A stretch of 64,000 bases of DNA, from the NCBI GenBank assembly GCA_023374045.1, contig CM041777.1:486491594-486555593 (forward strand), in the 5' to 3' direction. The position numbers were made by a program, and so were the translations under genes. Below, piece after piece: positions 47,774 through 58,611 of this stretch (its first letter is position 1; the number at the start of each line of letters is the position of its first letter). The notes beneath the pieces were generated by a model that saw only the letters and a program-made list of their open reading frames with translations, ran no database searches and had not been told where the DNA came from. The DNA is from Limonium bicolor. Taxonomy: Eukaryota; Streptophyta; Magnoliopsida; Caryophyllales; Plumbaginaceae.

Positions 47774-48529
47774 CCTAGCACCTTCAACAATAAACAGACG
47801 TACGGGAGATTAAACACAACAGACCATCGCTCACCACACTCCTCCATTCTCTTCCATTCATTTTCTCCCGTAACACCACAACATTCCATACTCACGTACT
47901 CAGTAGAAACAAAAGAAATAGAAGAGAGGCAGCAGAAGTGAGAGCGAGAGCAGTCCCGTTCTTTCTCTGAAATAATGGCTAAATCTATCTGTGCTATCTT
48001 TTTATCTCCGTTAATGTCTGAGTAATTTTCTTTTGTATCCTAGGATGGGGGTTTGATTCTAATATTACGTAAATCAATATTTATCACCTGTCTCTCTCAT
48101 TTAACTTGTTTTAATTCCTTTCAGCAAATATTGTTAAATGCTTAGCGTGACAAACTACTGCATTTTTATGGTAACTATCAACATATGGTTTTGAGATAGT
48201 CAAAGTACCACAAAGGAATTAACCTTGGTATTTACACTCCGGATTGAGCAGGAAAATACTGAGGCTATTACTAAGAGTTCGTAACTGACAATTATTAACT
48301 CCAATAGACAATAAATAATTGAGACAAGGTTATAAATCTGTTTAAGTAATTTAGACAATTCCCCCGCTATCCTAGGATACCTTTTTCCATCCATATCAAT
48401 TAATTCACCTTATTTTACTGTGTTTATTATAGTTGCGCTGTTCCTAAAACAAATCAAGCTTGCCTCCGGCTAAACCCCTTTTTACTCACTGGTACGGCGC
48501 GAGGCAAAAGAGGCGGTTCAAACTGTCTA

Positions 48530-48890
48530 AAAATGACGGTTTTGAACCGTCTCTTATACCGTCGTCGTTTATTAGAGATTATTTTAAACGACGGTTCGGA
48601 ACCGTCGTTTAAGAGGATAGCAAGGCGCGCGTCTTGGGGACTTTAAAAGACGGTTATAATAAAACCGTCGTTTATAACCATGTTCCAGCGCGCGTAAACC
48701 TTCGTTTGTAGCCATGTTCCAGACGCGCGGAGTTTGCTATAAGAGACGGTTTTATGATAACCGTCTTTTAAAATCGTAGTATATAACACAGTTCTTTACC
48801 ATAACCGTCTTTTATAGACTTTTGGCGGTCGCGCCAATTTTAATATAAGCGACGGTTTCTTATGAACCGTCTTTTATAGTGTTTTTTTTT
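48530..48890. repeat. CACTA-2 subterminal repeats, 3' side
   Basis: About ten units of GACGGTTNNNAACCGTC type, several pairing as hairpins, separated by GCGCGC-rich pieces. Confidence 0.85.
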
Positions 48891-49205
48891 AAAAAAAAAA
48901 TTCTTTTTTTTCTTTCCCTCTGTAATCACAAATGATTACATCCACAAAACCTGCGTAATATAGCAGCATTCCCTCTGTACAACAATCATATTTCACCAAA
49001 ATATGTAATGTGTGACATACTTCACACACAAATTGCCATTGCAATTTAAAAAGCTATAACACAACAATGACGGCAGCAGCTAGCCCAACAGTTTAATCGA
49101 TATTTTTTACACAAGTTAAACAAAAAAAGTCAGGGGTAAAACACATAATGACAGGACAGTTTTGTAGTCACCCTCTTTTTTGACCTCCTAGTGCTATCCA
49201 TGAAA

Positions 49206-50638
49206 TCATTTTCCTCCTTTGAAACACTTGACGATAAACAAACACATCTGCTCTCTAACTAATTGCAGATCTCTGATCGAGTAAGTTTTGCCCGAGTTCT
49301 TGAAATGTTCTCGAACCTGTAGAGAACAAGATAAACAAATATGTATGTAAAGACACATATTTATTTGTTTTAAACAAAAATGATAGACAGATTTATAAAA
49401 TGTATATGTAATGGAAAGTATAATATACCTCTTCATCTTTTGTGAGCTTCTCTATATTTAAGACAATTTCCAACATGTATCGCATTACATAGTAACCACA
49501 ACTCTTAGAGTCCATTTGCCTTGGACACTGACAAGTATATAGAAAACAAAAAAAACAGTCAAAAATAGCAAATTACGACTAACACAATAATGATAAATAA
49601 CTGTACCTCAAGATGAACAATTGAAAGGTTGTCAAACTGTTGAAGAACCGTCTTCATATAAGCACTGTTAAGTTCAAAAATTAAATCATTAATTCCGGTT
49701 CATCATATTATATAGACAAACAATAAGTTGCATTCATTAACTAACACTTACGCTTTGAACAAGTCGTCGATTTGCAACTCACGATACATTCGTAATGGGT
49801 CAAGCACAAGTAATTGTGATGTTGCCGTGGAGAACAGAAGGAGTACCCAATGGTTGCTACGATTGTAATTTTGAAAAGAGTTATCATATAATAATACAAT
49901 AAGTCACAAACTTAACAAAACGAATTAAATGCAAGAGGGAGAGTATTACGCACGTCTGATGGAAAGGGATCATCACATATCTACTACTGTTTTGAACAGC
50001 CTTCGTTAATCCATGCGACACATAGTTCCTGTATCCGGCCGGGTCTCTGTTTGCAGAATCTAATGATGTTTTTTCAGGGCATAAGAATGTCACCAAATCT
50101 CCAATTTTTTTATGACTCAATCTAGCTTTCAGATACCTTCAACAAATAATAATAATAATTAAGGTGGAATAGCAAAACAAAAACATAACAAGGTAGTCCT
50201 TAAATTACAAGTTATTTTATTAAAATTTATTTTCGAATGTAAGAAACTAAAAGTAACACTTACCGGGAATATGCTTGGATGATAGATATATTCAACAAAT
50301 CTCTACAGCATCTCTTTGATGTCCTCAAAATTTATTATTGTTCTTTGATCCGCTTCGTAATGGAAAAGCCACTCAGGTAACAACACTGACACGCTAGTCA
50401 TATGCAGACTCTTTTGCAATATCAGTTCATACAGCACCTTCTCATACTTCGCGAAATAGTTGATCACAAAGGGGGGACACACAAACTTCTTTCGCTGAGC
50501 TTCAGTAGTTACCTCTGTCTGCATATGTTCTTTCCCCTTGGATTTCTGGTTGCCCTCAGCCAACTGTGTGTTGTCTCGATCAACATCCATTGATTGGTTG
50601 ATCTCTTCATCACGGTTTCCCAGTCTTCTCGTTTGATC
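49206..50638 (-). CDS. Ulp1/C48-type cysteine protease module of CACTA-2
   Basis: SUMO-protease-like domain with all three catalytic positions visible. Putative exons (minus strand, 5' to 3'): ~50262-50638 (FHYEADQRTIINFEDIKEM), ~49953-50138 (DPAGYRNYVSHGLTKAV), ~49752-49862 (His in NHWVLLLF; Asp in LLVLDPLRMYREL), ~49608-49665, ~49432-49530 (CPRQMDSKSCGYYVMRYM, catalytic Cys) and 49206-49318 (VREQMCLFIVKCFKGGK, stop). Intron edges look like GT...AG. No frameshift or stop was found in these exons, unlike CACTA-1. It probably forms the C-terminus of the upstream Transposase_24-like gene, so the true start lies further right. Exon limits are approximate. Confidence 0.82.
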
Positions 50639-50732
50639 AGGGATCTACCCAATCATATATAATACAAAGAACAAAGAAGTTAAAACAATGTATACATTAA
50701 AGGGAAACCAATTCATAAAAGATTTAGACATA

Positions 50733-52458
50733 CCTCATCAGTGATGACAATAAAACCGACTGGCCATGGTACAATAGCACCCTTCCCATCAAATAGTGTC
50801 ACTTTGCCATCAATATCCATGGGAAGAAAAGCATTCTCAAATCCATCAATGATGGTCTGCAGGATTACTCTAGCATAGAATGGGGGAAACGCTTGAGATT
50901 AATCAATGTAGTTGATGCTGATTGTAGCACAGTACCGTATGCAGCATCAACAGGATAACCATCAAGCGTGATTTGCAGACGACATGTTTTTGTTCCTAAA
51001 ATAATATAAAATTACAATTTAAATGTGAATAAGGCTAGTATTTTTTACACTCATTCATTTACCATGGCGAACAAGATTAATAAAGACATACTAACCTTCA
51101 GATTAGCAAACGGATACGGATTAGAAGGGGCAGTACAACTAGATGAAGAAGCCGGTCGGGTTAGATCAGTTTGTTGGTTTCATCCTCCCAAAACCTTTGA
51201 AACAACCTCATTCACCCTCCGATCTACAAGTGCAGACACCTCATGCTCGGTCAGACTTTTGGAGGTGGACTTTTCAAAAACAAATTTCTGACGCACTTGT
51301 CCTCCGAAACCCCTAACCCTTCCAGGATGATCCTTTAATCCAAGAAGTTGATTCAGCGGATCATTTTGACTTGGTGGAGAAAATATATCTATCTCCCCTC
51401 GCTGGGAGGCTTCAGCCTAGTAAGATGATCCAAAAAATAAGCAATAAGTTATAAATTGTAAAAAATAAACTTTTAAACACAACTGTTATTATTGAACAAG
51501 TTAAACACTTACAATCTGAGCAGCCAACTCTGCTGTCTCTGGTCACGGGTGTACTATCTTCCCATCCTTATCTACTTTTGAGTGACCCAAAACGTAGAGC
51601 TGAACTCGGTTGGCTTCATACACAGTGTCGATGGGAACTTCAACGCCATCGTCATTCTTTTTTGTGAGCAAACCGGCATCTTTCCACTTGGGAATGCTAC
51701 TAGTATCCCTTCCGACCCATATACTGTTGAAATCTATTTTTGATCGGTTTGCCCTTGCTTTTTCTTGAACCTCCTATCAATACAAATCATTAAATTATTC
51801 ATTAAAACAATATATACACATATTAAAATTTGTGTTATACAAATTTAGATTCAAACTTAAATATAGATTTTATTAAAACAATGTATACCATGAATTGCTC
51901 CGACGTGTGAAACTTCTCAAACTCTTCCCATTCTTCCCGTGTGATCATGCCATCATAAAATATCCATGGTGGCACGTCACGCGATTTCCTGATCCAGTTC
52001 GCCACCTAGAAAGATCTGAACTGCCTCACCCGTGCACCTATAAGTGAAAGAACCGTCGTCCGCGCTTCATCTGGTATTTTGTACCGTTGTTGTACTTGCT
52101 GCCACATTGATTCCTTCACTTCTTCCTCCTCATGCCTCCAATATTTATTAATTGAACAACGAGATTTCGCAAGATTTCCTAACATGCTTGCGAACTCAGC
52201 TTTACAATTTCCCAAACTTCTGAAGTATTTATCCCAAATTAGATCAATATCTGCATCTTTCTTCAACCTCACCCCTCTGCTCGGCCCCCTACCCTTTCGT
52301 TTGTTTGTCGTCGTCTGCTGTTGTGGCTGCTGCAGTGGCTGCTGCTGTGGCTGCAGTTGTGGCTGCAGCTGTGGCTGCTGCTGTGGCAGCTGTGATGGTT
52401 CATAGTCCATCAAACCCTCATCACAAAATAAATCTAGATCATCCATATCGATGTCCAT
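50733..52458 (-). pseudogene. CACTA-2 Transposase_24-like and DUF8039-like gene part
   Basis: Minus-strand homologue of 12847-14652. First exon from Met at 52458: acidic MDIDMDDLDLFCDEG, a Gln-rich stretch, RGPSRGVRLKK, LIWDKYFRSLGN, FASMLGNLAKS and YKIPDEARTTVLSLIGARV. At 52006-52008 a TAG replaces the Leu codon found in CACTA-1, a nonsense change, after which the homologous frame continues (ITREEWEEF). Later exons encode WKDAGLLTKKNDDGVEVPID (near 51650), NQLLGLKDHPGRVRGFGGQ (near 51330) and IIDGFENAFLPMDIDG (near 50830). A further stop lies within the exon near 51180. Probably no longer makes a full protein. Confidence 0.8.
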
Positions 52459-52616
52459 TTTGAATCCTGCATGCAGTATAAATAGAAGCATTAGATAATT
52501 AACAAGTAAATGAAACTAAGAAATAAATACAGAAAAAAAACTATCAATAATGGAAAAGCCATAAATAAAATATTCAATGTCATTGATGGACGAAAGAAAT
52601 AATAGATAAGCTCACA

Positions 52617-53390
52617 TTAATCAATCCACATTCCTTCGTCATGGTCTGACCGCACAAAATTTGTAATATGGTCCAACTCCGGTAAATGAATCGAAAGGCT
52701 TGGTATATCATCTTGCATGTCGTATTCATCCTCATCGACCAGACCATCCACACCAACTATTCCTCTTTTTCCTTGAAGTACAAAGGACCATCTAGGATTA
52801 GATTGGTCAGAAATGTAATATACCTGTTTCGCCTTAGTTGCAACAACAAACGGCTCAACTGTGGGTGTTGCACCACCAAGATGAACTAGTTTCATACCAT
52901 GTTTCTCCTCACGGTAACCATGTATGTTGTCAATCCACTTGCACCGAAACACACAAGTCTCATATGCGGTGTAATCTAGAACCCAAATATCTTGTACAAC
53001 ACCGTAATATGATTGTTTCAACCCCACTGGATTTTGACCCATACCTCTAACATTGTACATACTCTGGTAAGCAACCACATTGATGCCACTGTTTTGATTC
53101 ATTGATTTTTGATCTTGTCGTTCCGTATAAAAATTGTAGCCATTTACGTCATACCCTTCGTATGAAACAACGTCAAGATTAGGACCAAGTGCCAACGTCT
53201 TCACTAATGCTGGCACTGTTGTTTACTGGTCCGAAAAAACTTTATCCTTGAACCATTTCACAAACGTTTTATTCTGCTCCTTTTTTAGCCTGATGTCACT
53301 CATTGTTGGATTTTGTGCTGCAAGCAGGGACAGGTGCATTTCAAAATACGGTTCTACAATTTCAAGGTGACTCGGCATGGTCTCCCCTAT
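52617..53390 (-). pseudogene. TNP2 C-terminal remnant (DUF4216) in CACTA-2
   Basis: The open frame 52617-53216 matches the CACTA-1 TNP2 C-terminus: LALGPNLDVVSYEGYDVNGY, VVQDIWVLDYTAYETCVFRC, YREEKHGMKLV and RSDHDEGMW. Upstream homology continues (VEPYFEMHLSLL, MSDIRLKKEQNKTFVKWF) to about 53385 but is cut by a TAA at 53223-53225. The Transposase_21 core and DUF4218 are absent. Non-functional as a transposase. Confidence 0.9.
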
Positions 53391-53575
53391 TTTTCTTTAT
53401 TTTCCCGGTTCTAAGAACCTCCACAACTTCTCTCAATAGGATACCATTCAACTCATCAAGCGCATCACTAGCAATTGCAACCAAATAATCTAGTAGCTTA
53501 GGCAAGTAAGGATCAAAATTGGGCGCACGAGCTTCCGGTATCTTCCATAATGCAACATTAAATGTACCTTATTCA
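53391..53575 (-). other. Unrecognised coding-like segment fused to the TNP2 remnant
   Basis: On the minus strand, an open stretch of ~60 codons including WKIPEARAPNFDPYLPKLLD and IASDALDELNGILLREVVEV ends a few codons into the TNP2 homology. It has protein-like composition and no counterpart in CACTA-1. It could be a captured host-gene fragment or another part of the ancestral transposase; I do not recognise the family. Confidence 0.4.
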
Positions 53576-55192
53576 GCAGCCCGGTGAGAATATATGCTAG
53601 AGAGAAGATGCAGCAGCCCGGAGATTATTATCACTGTAGAGGAGCGGTCAAAATAAGAGAATGAGATTGCAGAGCTTGTGTGTATTCTTAACTGAAGCTG
53701 AAAAGGTCTGAAAAAATTACCAATGGTTGCTACGAACACATATCTGATCGCTCACGTACTTTCTTGATGAGTAGGAGGTATGTTCTGTGTGTATACAAAA
53801 CAAGTCATAAGCCCTATTACTATTTAGTCCATCATGTATCATCAACTTGTAGATTATACGCACCAATCAAGATGAGTAGGAGGTATGTTCTGTATGTACT
53901 TTCTTGATGTTTGATAGTGAGATTGAATGTTAAAGTTTATCTTCATAATAAATAGGATACTTACAATCCACTTGATGGATGTTCGGTTGGAGTAAGTGTA
54001 ATTAGTGAATGACATATTTTATAAAAAGTGGATTAATACTCTTCAACTATTCATAAAATAAAACTACAATAACATGATCACCCGACAACCCATTTATTGT
54101 TTCCCCTAAACATCACTATTTAACCCATTAACAACTCGGGTTAATAAGCTGTTGAACTATACCTCCTATCTTCCCGTGTAAACATTTTAACAAACACCTA
54201 ATCTGCACTCAATAGACAATTAAACCCGTAGATTCTAAGCAACCATCATTAACAACACAATAATAATAATCAATCGCAAACCTTAATGCTAACCACTTAC
54301 ATAGAAGTGAGAAGAAAATCTTTCCCAACAGAATATGTAATTGTTGCAGTACCATTTATTTATCGCTACAGAGGCGCACCAACATGAAGATAATTCATTA
54401 ACAAGCACTACAATCTGCTCGATTAAAACCACAACAGCTGCTCTTGAAGTCAATTCTCAACTCAGCCTATTTTTCTTTTCTTTCAGTTCTGAACAGCAAG
54501 AATATAATGCTGATGTTTTTTTTCTTTTCTTGAAACAGCAAGACTTCTACTGCATATAATACTTAATCAATTAGCTTCTAACGTTGACAGTAGCTCAAGG
54601 GAAGGGGATTCTTCACTGTTATATAAATTACATTCCAGCCTGAATTTTGACGTTGGTACAACCATGTCAATATGATCATTCAGATTCTGTTTACATTAAT
54701 ACTAAAGCAAAATTACCTAGAAATGTCCATATGTACCATAAAACTTTCTTTAATACTTAAATGTTCTTAATTGCTCAATATAAACGCTAAGCACTTAATT
54801 CACTACACTAAAACTTTCGGTGAACTAAAACCAAGACTAAATTAATCACCTGTTTTCTGTTTTGTCAGAAGTTAGTCTCCCACCATCATACAACTTCAAA
54901 ACAGAAGAACAATGACAGTTAGAATTGGCTAACAAATGCAGGGACTTTGCCACTGCTATAGTGCTTATCGATTGTTTCAGGTGCTTATCGATTGTTTCGA
55001 AGACAGACACATCAACAAGTCTCCCACAAAGACAGACGCATCAATTGTTTCAGGTGCTTATCGATTGTTTCGATTGTTTCAGATGCATTATAATCAAATT
55101 TATAATAAAATTATGCAGAGATTTTTTGAAGACAGACGCATCAACAATTTTTTGAAGACAGACGCAGAGAAAGAGAAGGGGCGACGAGTATA
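53576..55192 (-). other. CACTA-2 5' noncoding region
   Basis: AT-rich, no recognisable coding sequence on either strand. Contains a local repeat: GACAGACGCATCAA-like and GTGCTTATCGATTGTTTC units recur between 54955 and 55160. Confidence 0.55.
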
Positions 55193-55500
55193 TTACAGGT
55201 TCAGTGAGCAAGTGTTAGGGTATGGTGAAGGACATGGCGAGCAGAGAAAGAGAGGGGGCCGGCGACGCGCGGTGGTGTTAGGCGCAGCGGCTAGGGTTGA
55301 GACGAAGCAGGGGCAGCGACTGGATGAGGAGTAGGCAGCGACGGTGGTGGAGTTGAAGTTGATGGGCACCAGCAACAATGGCGGAAGACGAGCACAGAGA
55401 GGGAGGTGAAGGTTCGACTGAGAGAGGCACAGAGAGGGAGGTGAGGTTCGACTGAGAGAGAGCGGTGCGGGGGAATTGGCTGAGAGGAAATTAATTATGG
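55193..55500 (-). promoter_or_regulatory. CACTA-2 leader-like GC-rich block
   Basis: C/T-rich on the minus strand, placed like the CACTA-1 leader (8230-8400). It includes a ~35-bp tandem duplication (GAGAGGGAGGTGA...GTTCGACTGAGAGAG at 55400 and 55434). The 143-codon open frame here is likely compositional. Confidence 0.45.
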
Positions 55501-55514
55501 CGGGCGAAATAAAA

Positions 55515-55800
55515 GGGGTTATAAGAGACGGTTCCTTAAAACCGTCATTTATTAAGCGTTTTAAAAGACGGTTTTTAAGGAACCGTCGTTTATTGTGCGT
55601 TTTAAAAGACGGTTTGAAAAACACCGTCGTTTAAGATCTATTACCGCCGAAAACTTCACGCTTTTAAACGACGCTTGACCCCAAACCGTCTTTTATTAGT
55701 CGTTTAAAAACGACGGTTTATAATATCCGTCTTTAAAATTTAACCGCGCGCACAAAAAATTAACATTTAAGACGGTTTTGTGTAGAACCGTCTCTTATAA
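55515..55800. repeat. CACTA-2 subterminal repeats, 5' side
   Basis: Repeated AAGACGGTTTT and AACCGTC(G/T)TTTA units, including a hairpin at 55520-55600 with arms around GACGGTTCCTTAAAACCGTC. Confidence 0.85.
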
Positions 55801-55831
55801 GCCGTTATTTTTGTTATTTTTTCTACTAGTG

Positions 55832-56723
55832 AAAGGATTTTGCAGAAAAACTGATTTAGAAGCCGTCGCCGTGTCCACTCTCATCTGTGTCACGTCCGGC
55901 TTTATTGGGTCGGACGTAGATCCGGACGCCTTGTCCTGGCCTTGTCCGGATCCGGACGTTGATCCGGACGCGGCTAAATGAAGGCCCACGAGCTGGTTTC
56001 TGTCTGTGAGAGGGGGAAGGTTTGCGGGAGAAGGTTTATGAATGGAGATGAAGGATTGTGGTGGATGAAAGGATGATATGGAGAGAGAGGAGAGGGTGAG
56101 TAATGTTTAGACTCTGAGAGTCTGGGACGAATTGGAATGAAGACTGAGTGACTGCTTAAATAGGCTTAGGAATAGACATAGGTTAGTGGAAGTTTGGTGT
56201 GTTCGTCATTAATTGAGGATGGCCGTGTATTAATAAACGCTGAGGTATGGGCTAAACCGCCGCTCGGCTGATAATTGTGCCGAAAGCCTGATTATCAGCG
56301 TGATGCGTTTTTTATTTTTCATTTCTGTGTGACGTCCGGATCGCTGTCCGGATCCGGACGTGACACGGAACTTTTAGATCTGAAACTCGGAATATGTCCG
56401 GATCGCTGTCCGGATCTGGACAAGACAGAGAACTCTCGGATCTGGATTTTAGGTCATGTCCGGCTTGCGTCCGGCTATCTTGACCCGGACGTGACTAATC
56501 TTCACCTCTTTTTCCGATTCATTCCCCGTTTGTTGCGTTGTAATCCTTATGATGTAAAATCTTCATTTATCTGGGTTTTTCCTATACTTAGCATATAAAA
56601 TGCATCAGTTCATATCAAACATCAATCTTAGGAAAAACACAGAATAAGTGAGAAACATTGCTTAAATTGTAGCAGATTATAAGGTAATTAAGCCCTTAAA
56701 GCCTATATGTTTCACACTTATCA
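55832..56723 (-). mobile_element. LTR fragment (TGATAAGTGT family), minus strand
   Basis: Read on the minus strand it begins TGATAAGTGTGAAACATA at 56723 and shares the later CTCACTTAT and TGTTTTTCCT blocks with 47026-47130. It contains two GTCCGGATCCGGAC clusters (55895-55975 and 56335-56495) and an A/T-rich TATA-like site near 56160. The left side is cut by CACTA-2. It is inserted in copia gag. Confidence 0.65.
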
Positions 56724-58611
56724 AATACTCCGAGATTGCCTCAGCTAAAACAACCCAAGAGATTTGGAAAACTCATGAGGTTACTTATGAAGGGAATGAT
56801 AAGATAAAAAAGACTCGCATTGAGCTACTACTCTCTCATTGGGAGCTATTGAAGAAGGAGGAAAATGAGAGCATCTCAGAATGCATACAAGGTTCACTAA
56901 TCTTATCAATGAAATGTTAGTACTTGGAACAACAATCTCATATGAGGATCAAATCCGAAAATTCCACTGATCTCTTCCAGTTTCCTTTGACAGCAAAATC
57001 AATGCCATACAAGAAGTGCATGATCTCTCCAATATGTCTCTGGCAGACATGCTAGGATCTCTAATGGCCTTCGAGTTAAAACTACAACACCGGAATTCAA
57101 AAAGCACATCTAGAGATAGAGGGAAAGGCATTGCCCTTTAAGTAGCTGAAGATGATAGATCCGAGTCAGGAGATAAAAATGATGAAATGGTCCTCTATGC
57201 TAAGAGGTACCTTCGAAAGTTCATAATAAACAAAATGAGGAAACGCAAGGATTCCAAGGAGTCCGATGATCAAAAGCAAAACAATGACAAATGTTTTGGG
57301 TGTTGAAAACATGGACATCATATCAAAGACTGTCCTCAATGATCCCGAGAGGATAACAACAAGGTCAAGAGGCCTGTCCGACGATCATTCAACAAAGGTT
57401 CAAAGAAGGAAGCATACGTTGCCGCATGGGGAGGTTCTGAAAGAAGTGATGACAATCAAACCTCAAATAACGACATCTCAGAAGATGAGAAGGCTCACCC
57501 ATGCCTTGATAAGGTGTGCTTAATGGCACAAGACAACGATGTCTCAAAATCAGAAGAAGAAGAAGAAGAAGAAGAAGAAGAACATAAGGTAAACTATTCT
57601 AAACTTAGAAGGAGAATTCAAAAGGCTGAACTTCTAGGACTTAGAAAGTTTTCTCTTACATTAGTTGATCGCCTAGGGGCATTAGAAATTGAAAACGATG
57701 AACTTTTGGAAGAAAATGAAAAATTGAGAAAACCTCGGATAAAGGCAAGATAGACAATCTCATGAGGACACTCATGAAATTATAAAGTGATTATAGAGAA
57801 CTTCTCTCCGCTCATGAAAAATTGAACCATGAAAAACAACCTGAAATCGATGAATTAATTGTTGCTCTTAACGCTAAGGAAAAGGAACTAACTGCCATCA
57901 AAGAAAAATATTTAAATTAGATGTTGGTTCTAAAACACCCATAAGGAGAAGCAGACGATAGGTTAGATATCATTCAGAGACCAGTGGTAGAGATGTCTGC
58001 AGCCTATGCATACAACCTAGTCATCATAAATCCAATTGCTATAAGATGAGTTTTATGAGGCATTGGTAACTAAAGAAACTAGGACTAAAATGGGTAGTAA
58101 AAAATGATCATAGAACATCAAATGGTGGAAATGGATCCAACCTTTCTATGGACCCTAACCCACACCACTAACGTGTTAAGTGTAGAATCAAGTGAGAATG
58201 GACCCCCGCTGATACATCGACAGTGGGTGCTCTAAGCACATGACAAGAGACAAAAGAAGTTCTTCTCACTCGAACCAGGGAGCCAAGGAACCATCTCCTT
58301 TGGCGACAACAAGAAAGGAAAAATCATCGATGTAGGTAAGGTTGGTATTACATCTGATTATGTCATAGATAGTGTAAATATAGTTCATGGTTTAAAATAC
58401 AACTTGCTTAGCATTTCTAAAATTTGGGATAAATGGCAATTTAGTTCACTTCTATCCTACACATCGTAGCATAGTAAGTAAGAACAAGGAAAAGAGTTGT
58501 TAAAAGGAAAAAGAGGAAAATGTTTACGTAACAAGTTTAGAGGATATTGACAGTCCAAATCTTCTATGCTTGACTGCTTCAATAGATGACTCTATACTAT
58601 GGCACAGAAGA
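56724..58611 (+). pseudogene. Ty1/copia gag and gag-pre-integrase fragment
   Basis: UBN2-type gag (SEIASAKTTQEIWKTHEVTY; IELLLSHWELLKKEENESI; LADMLGSLMAFELKL at 56730-57095), a CX2CX4HX4C zinc knuckle split by a stop (CFGC then KHGHHIKDC, 57291-57335), an acidic (E)n stretch from a GAA microsatellite (57555-57583), a coiled-coil segment (ELLEENEKL) and a gag-pre-integrase-like region (FGDNKKGKIIDVGKVGITSD; LKYNLLSISKIWDKW; LTASIDDSILWHRR at 58298-58610). Several stops and frameshifts. The 5' side is cut by the LTR insertion at 56723, the 3' side by the CACTA end at 58612. Clade is probably Sirevirus-like, judged only from the acidic and coiled-coil gag. Confidence 0.85.

Larger units (their letters stand above)
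47026..48488 (+). mobile_element. LTR fragment (TGATAAGTGT family), + strand
   Basis: Starts TGATAAGTGTCCAAATGAGC, the same start as the minus-strand LTR ending at 62441. The first ~200 bp (47026-47230) are the close reverse complement of 62240-62441. It has a promoter-like TATATAAG at 47766 and a GTCCGG-rich block upstream of it. CACTA-2 abuts at 48489. No coding sequence; open frames over the GTCCGG block are compositional. Confidence 0.7.
48489..55831 (-). mobile_element. CACTA-2, deleted En/Spm-type transposon carrying Ulp1
   Basis: Ends are CACTGGTACGGCGCG (48489) and, on the reverse strand, CACTAGTAGAAAAAAT (55831). Subterminal units of the form AAACCGTC(G/T)TTTA occur at both ends in both orientations. 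Genes run on the minus strand and are homologous to those of CACTA-1: TNP2 C-terminus only, Transposase_24-like, DUF8039-like and Ulp1. The transposase core is missing, so it is non-autonomous. The flanking triplets (ACT and AAA) do not match and the flanks are oppositely oriented LTR pieces, so a rearrangement probably followed insertion. Confidence 0.88.

Noticed and set aside
53303..53488. Plus-strand 61-codon open frame
   Set aside because: It is the antisense shadow of the minus-strand TNP2 remnant and the adjacent coding-like segment.
55193..55624. Minus-strand 143-codon open frame with Ser/Pro/Leu-rich translation
   Set aside because: Runs across the CACTA-2 leader and into subterminal repeats; composition-driven, no domain.
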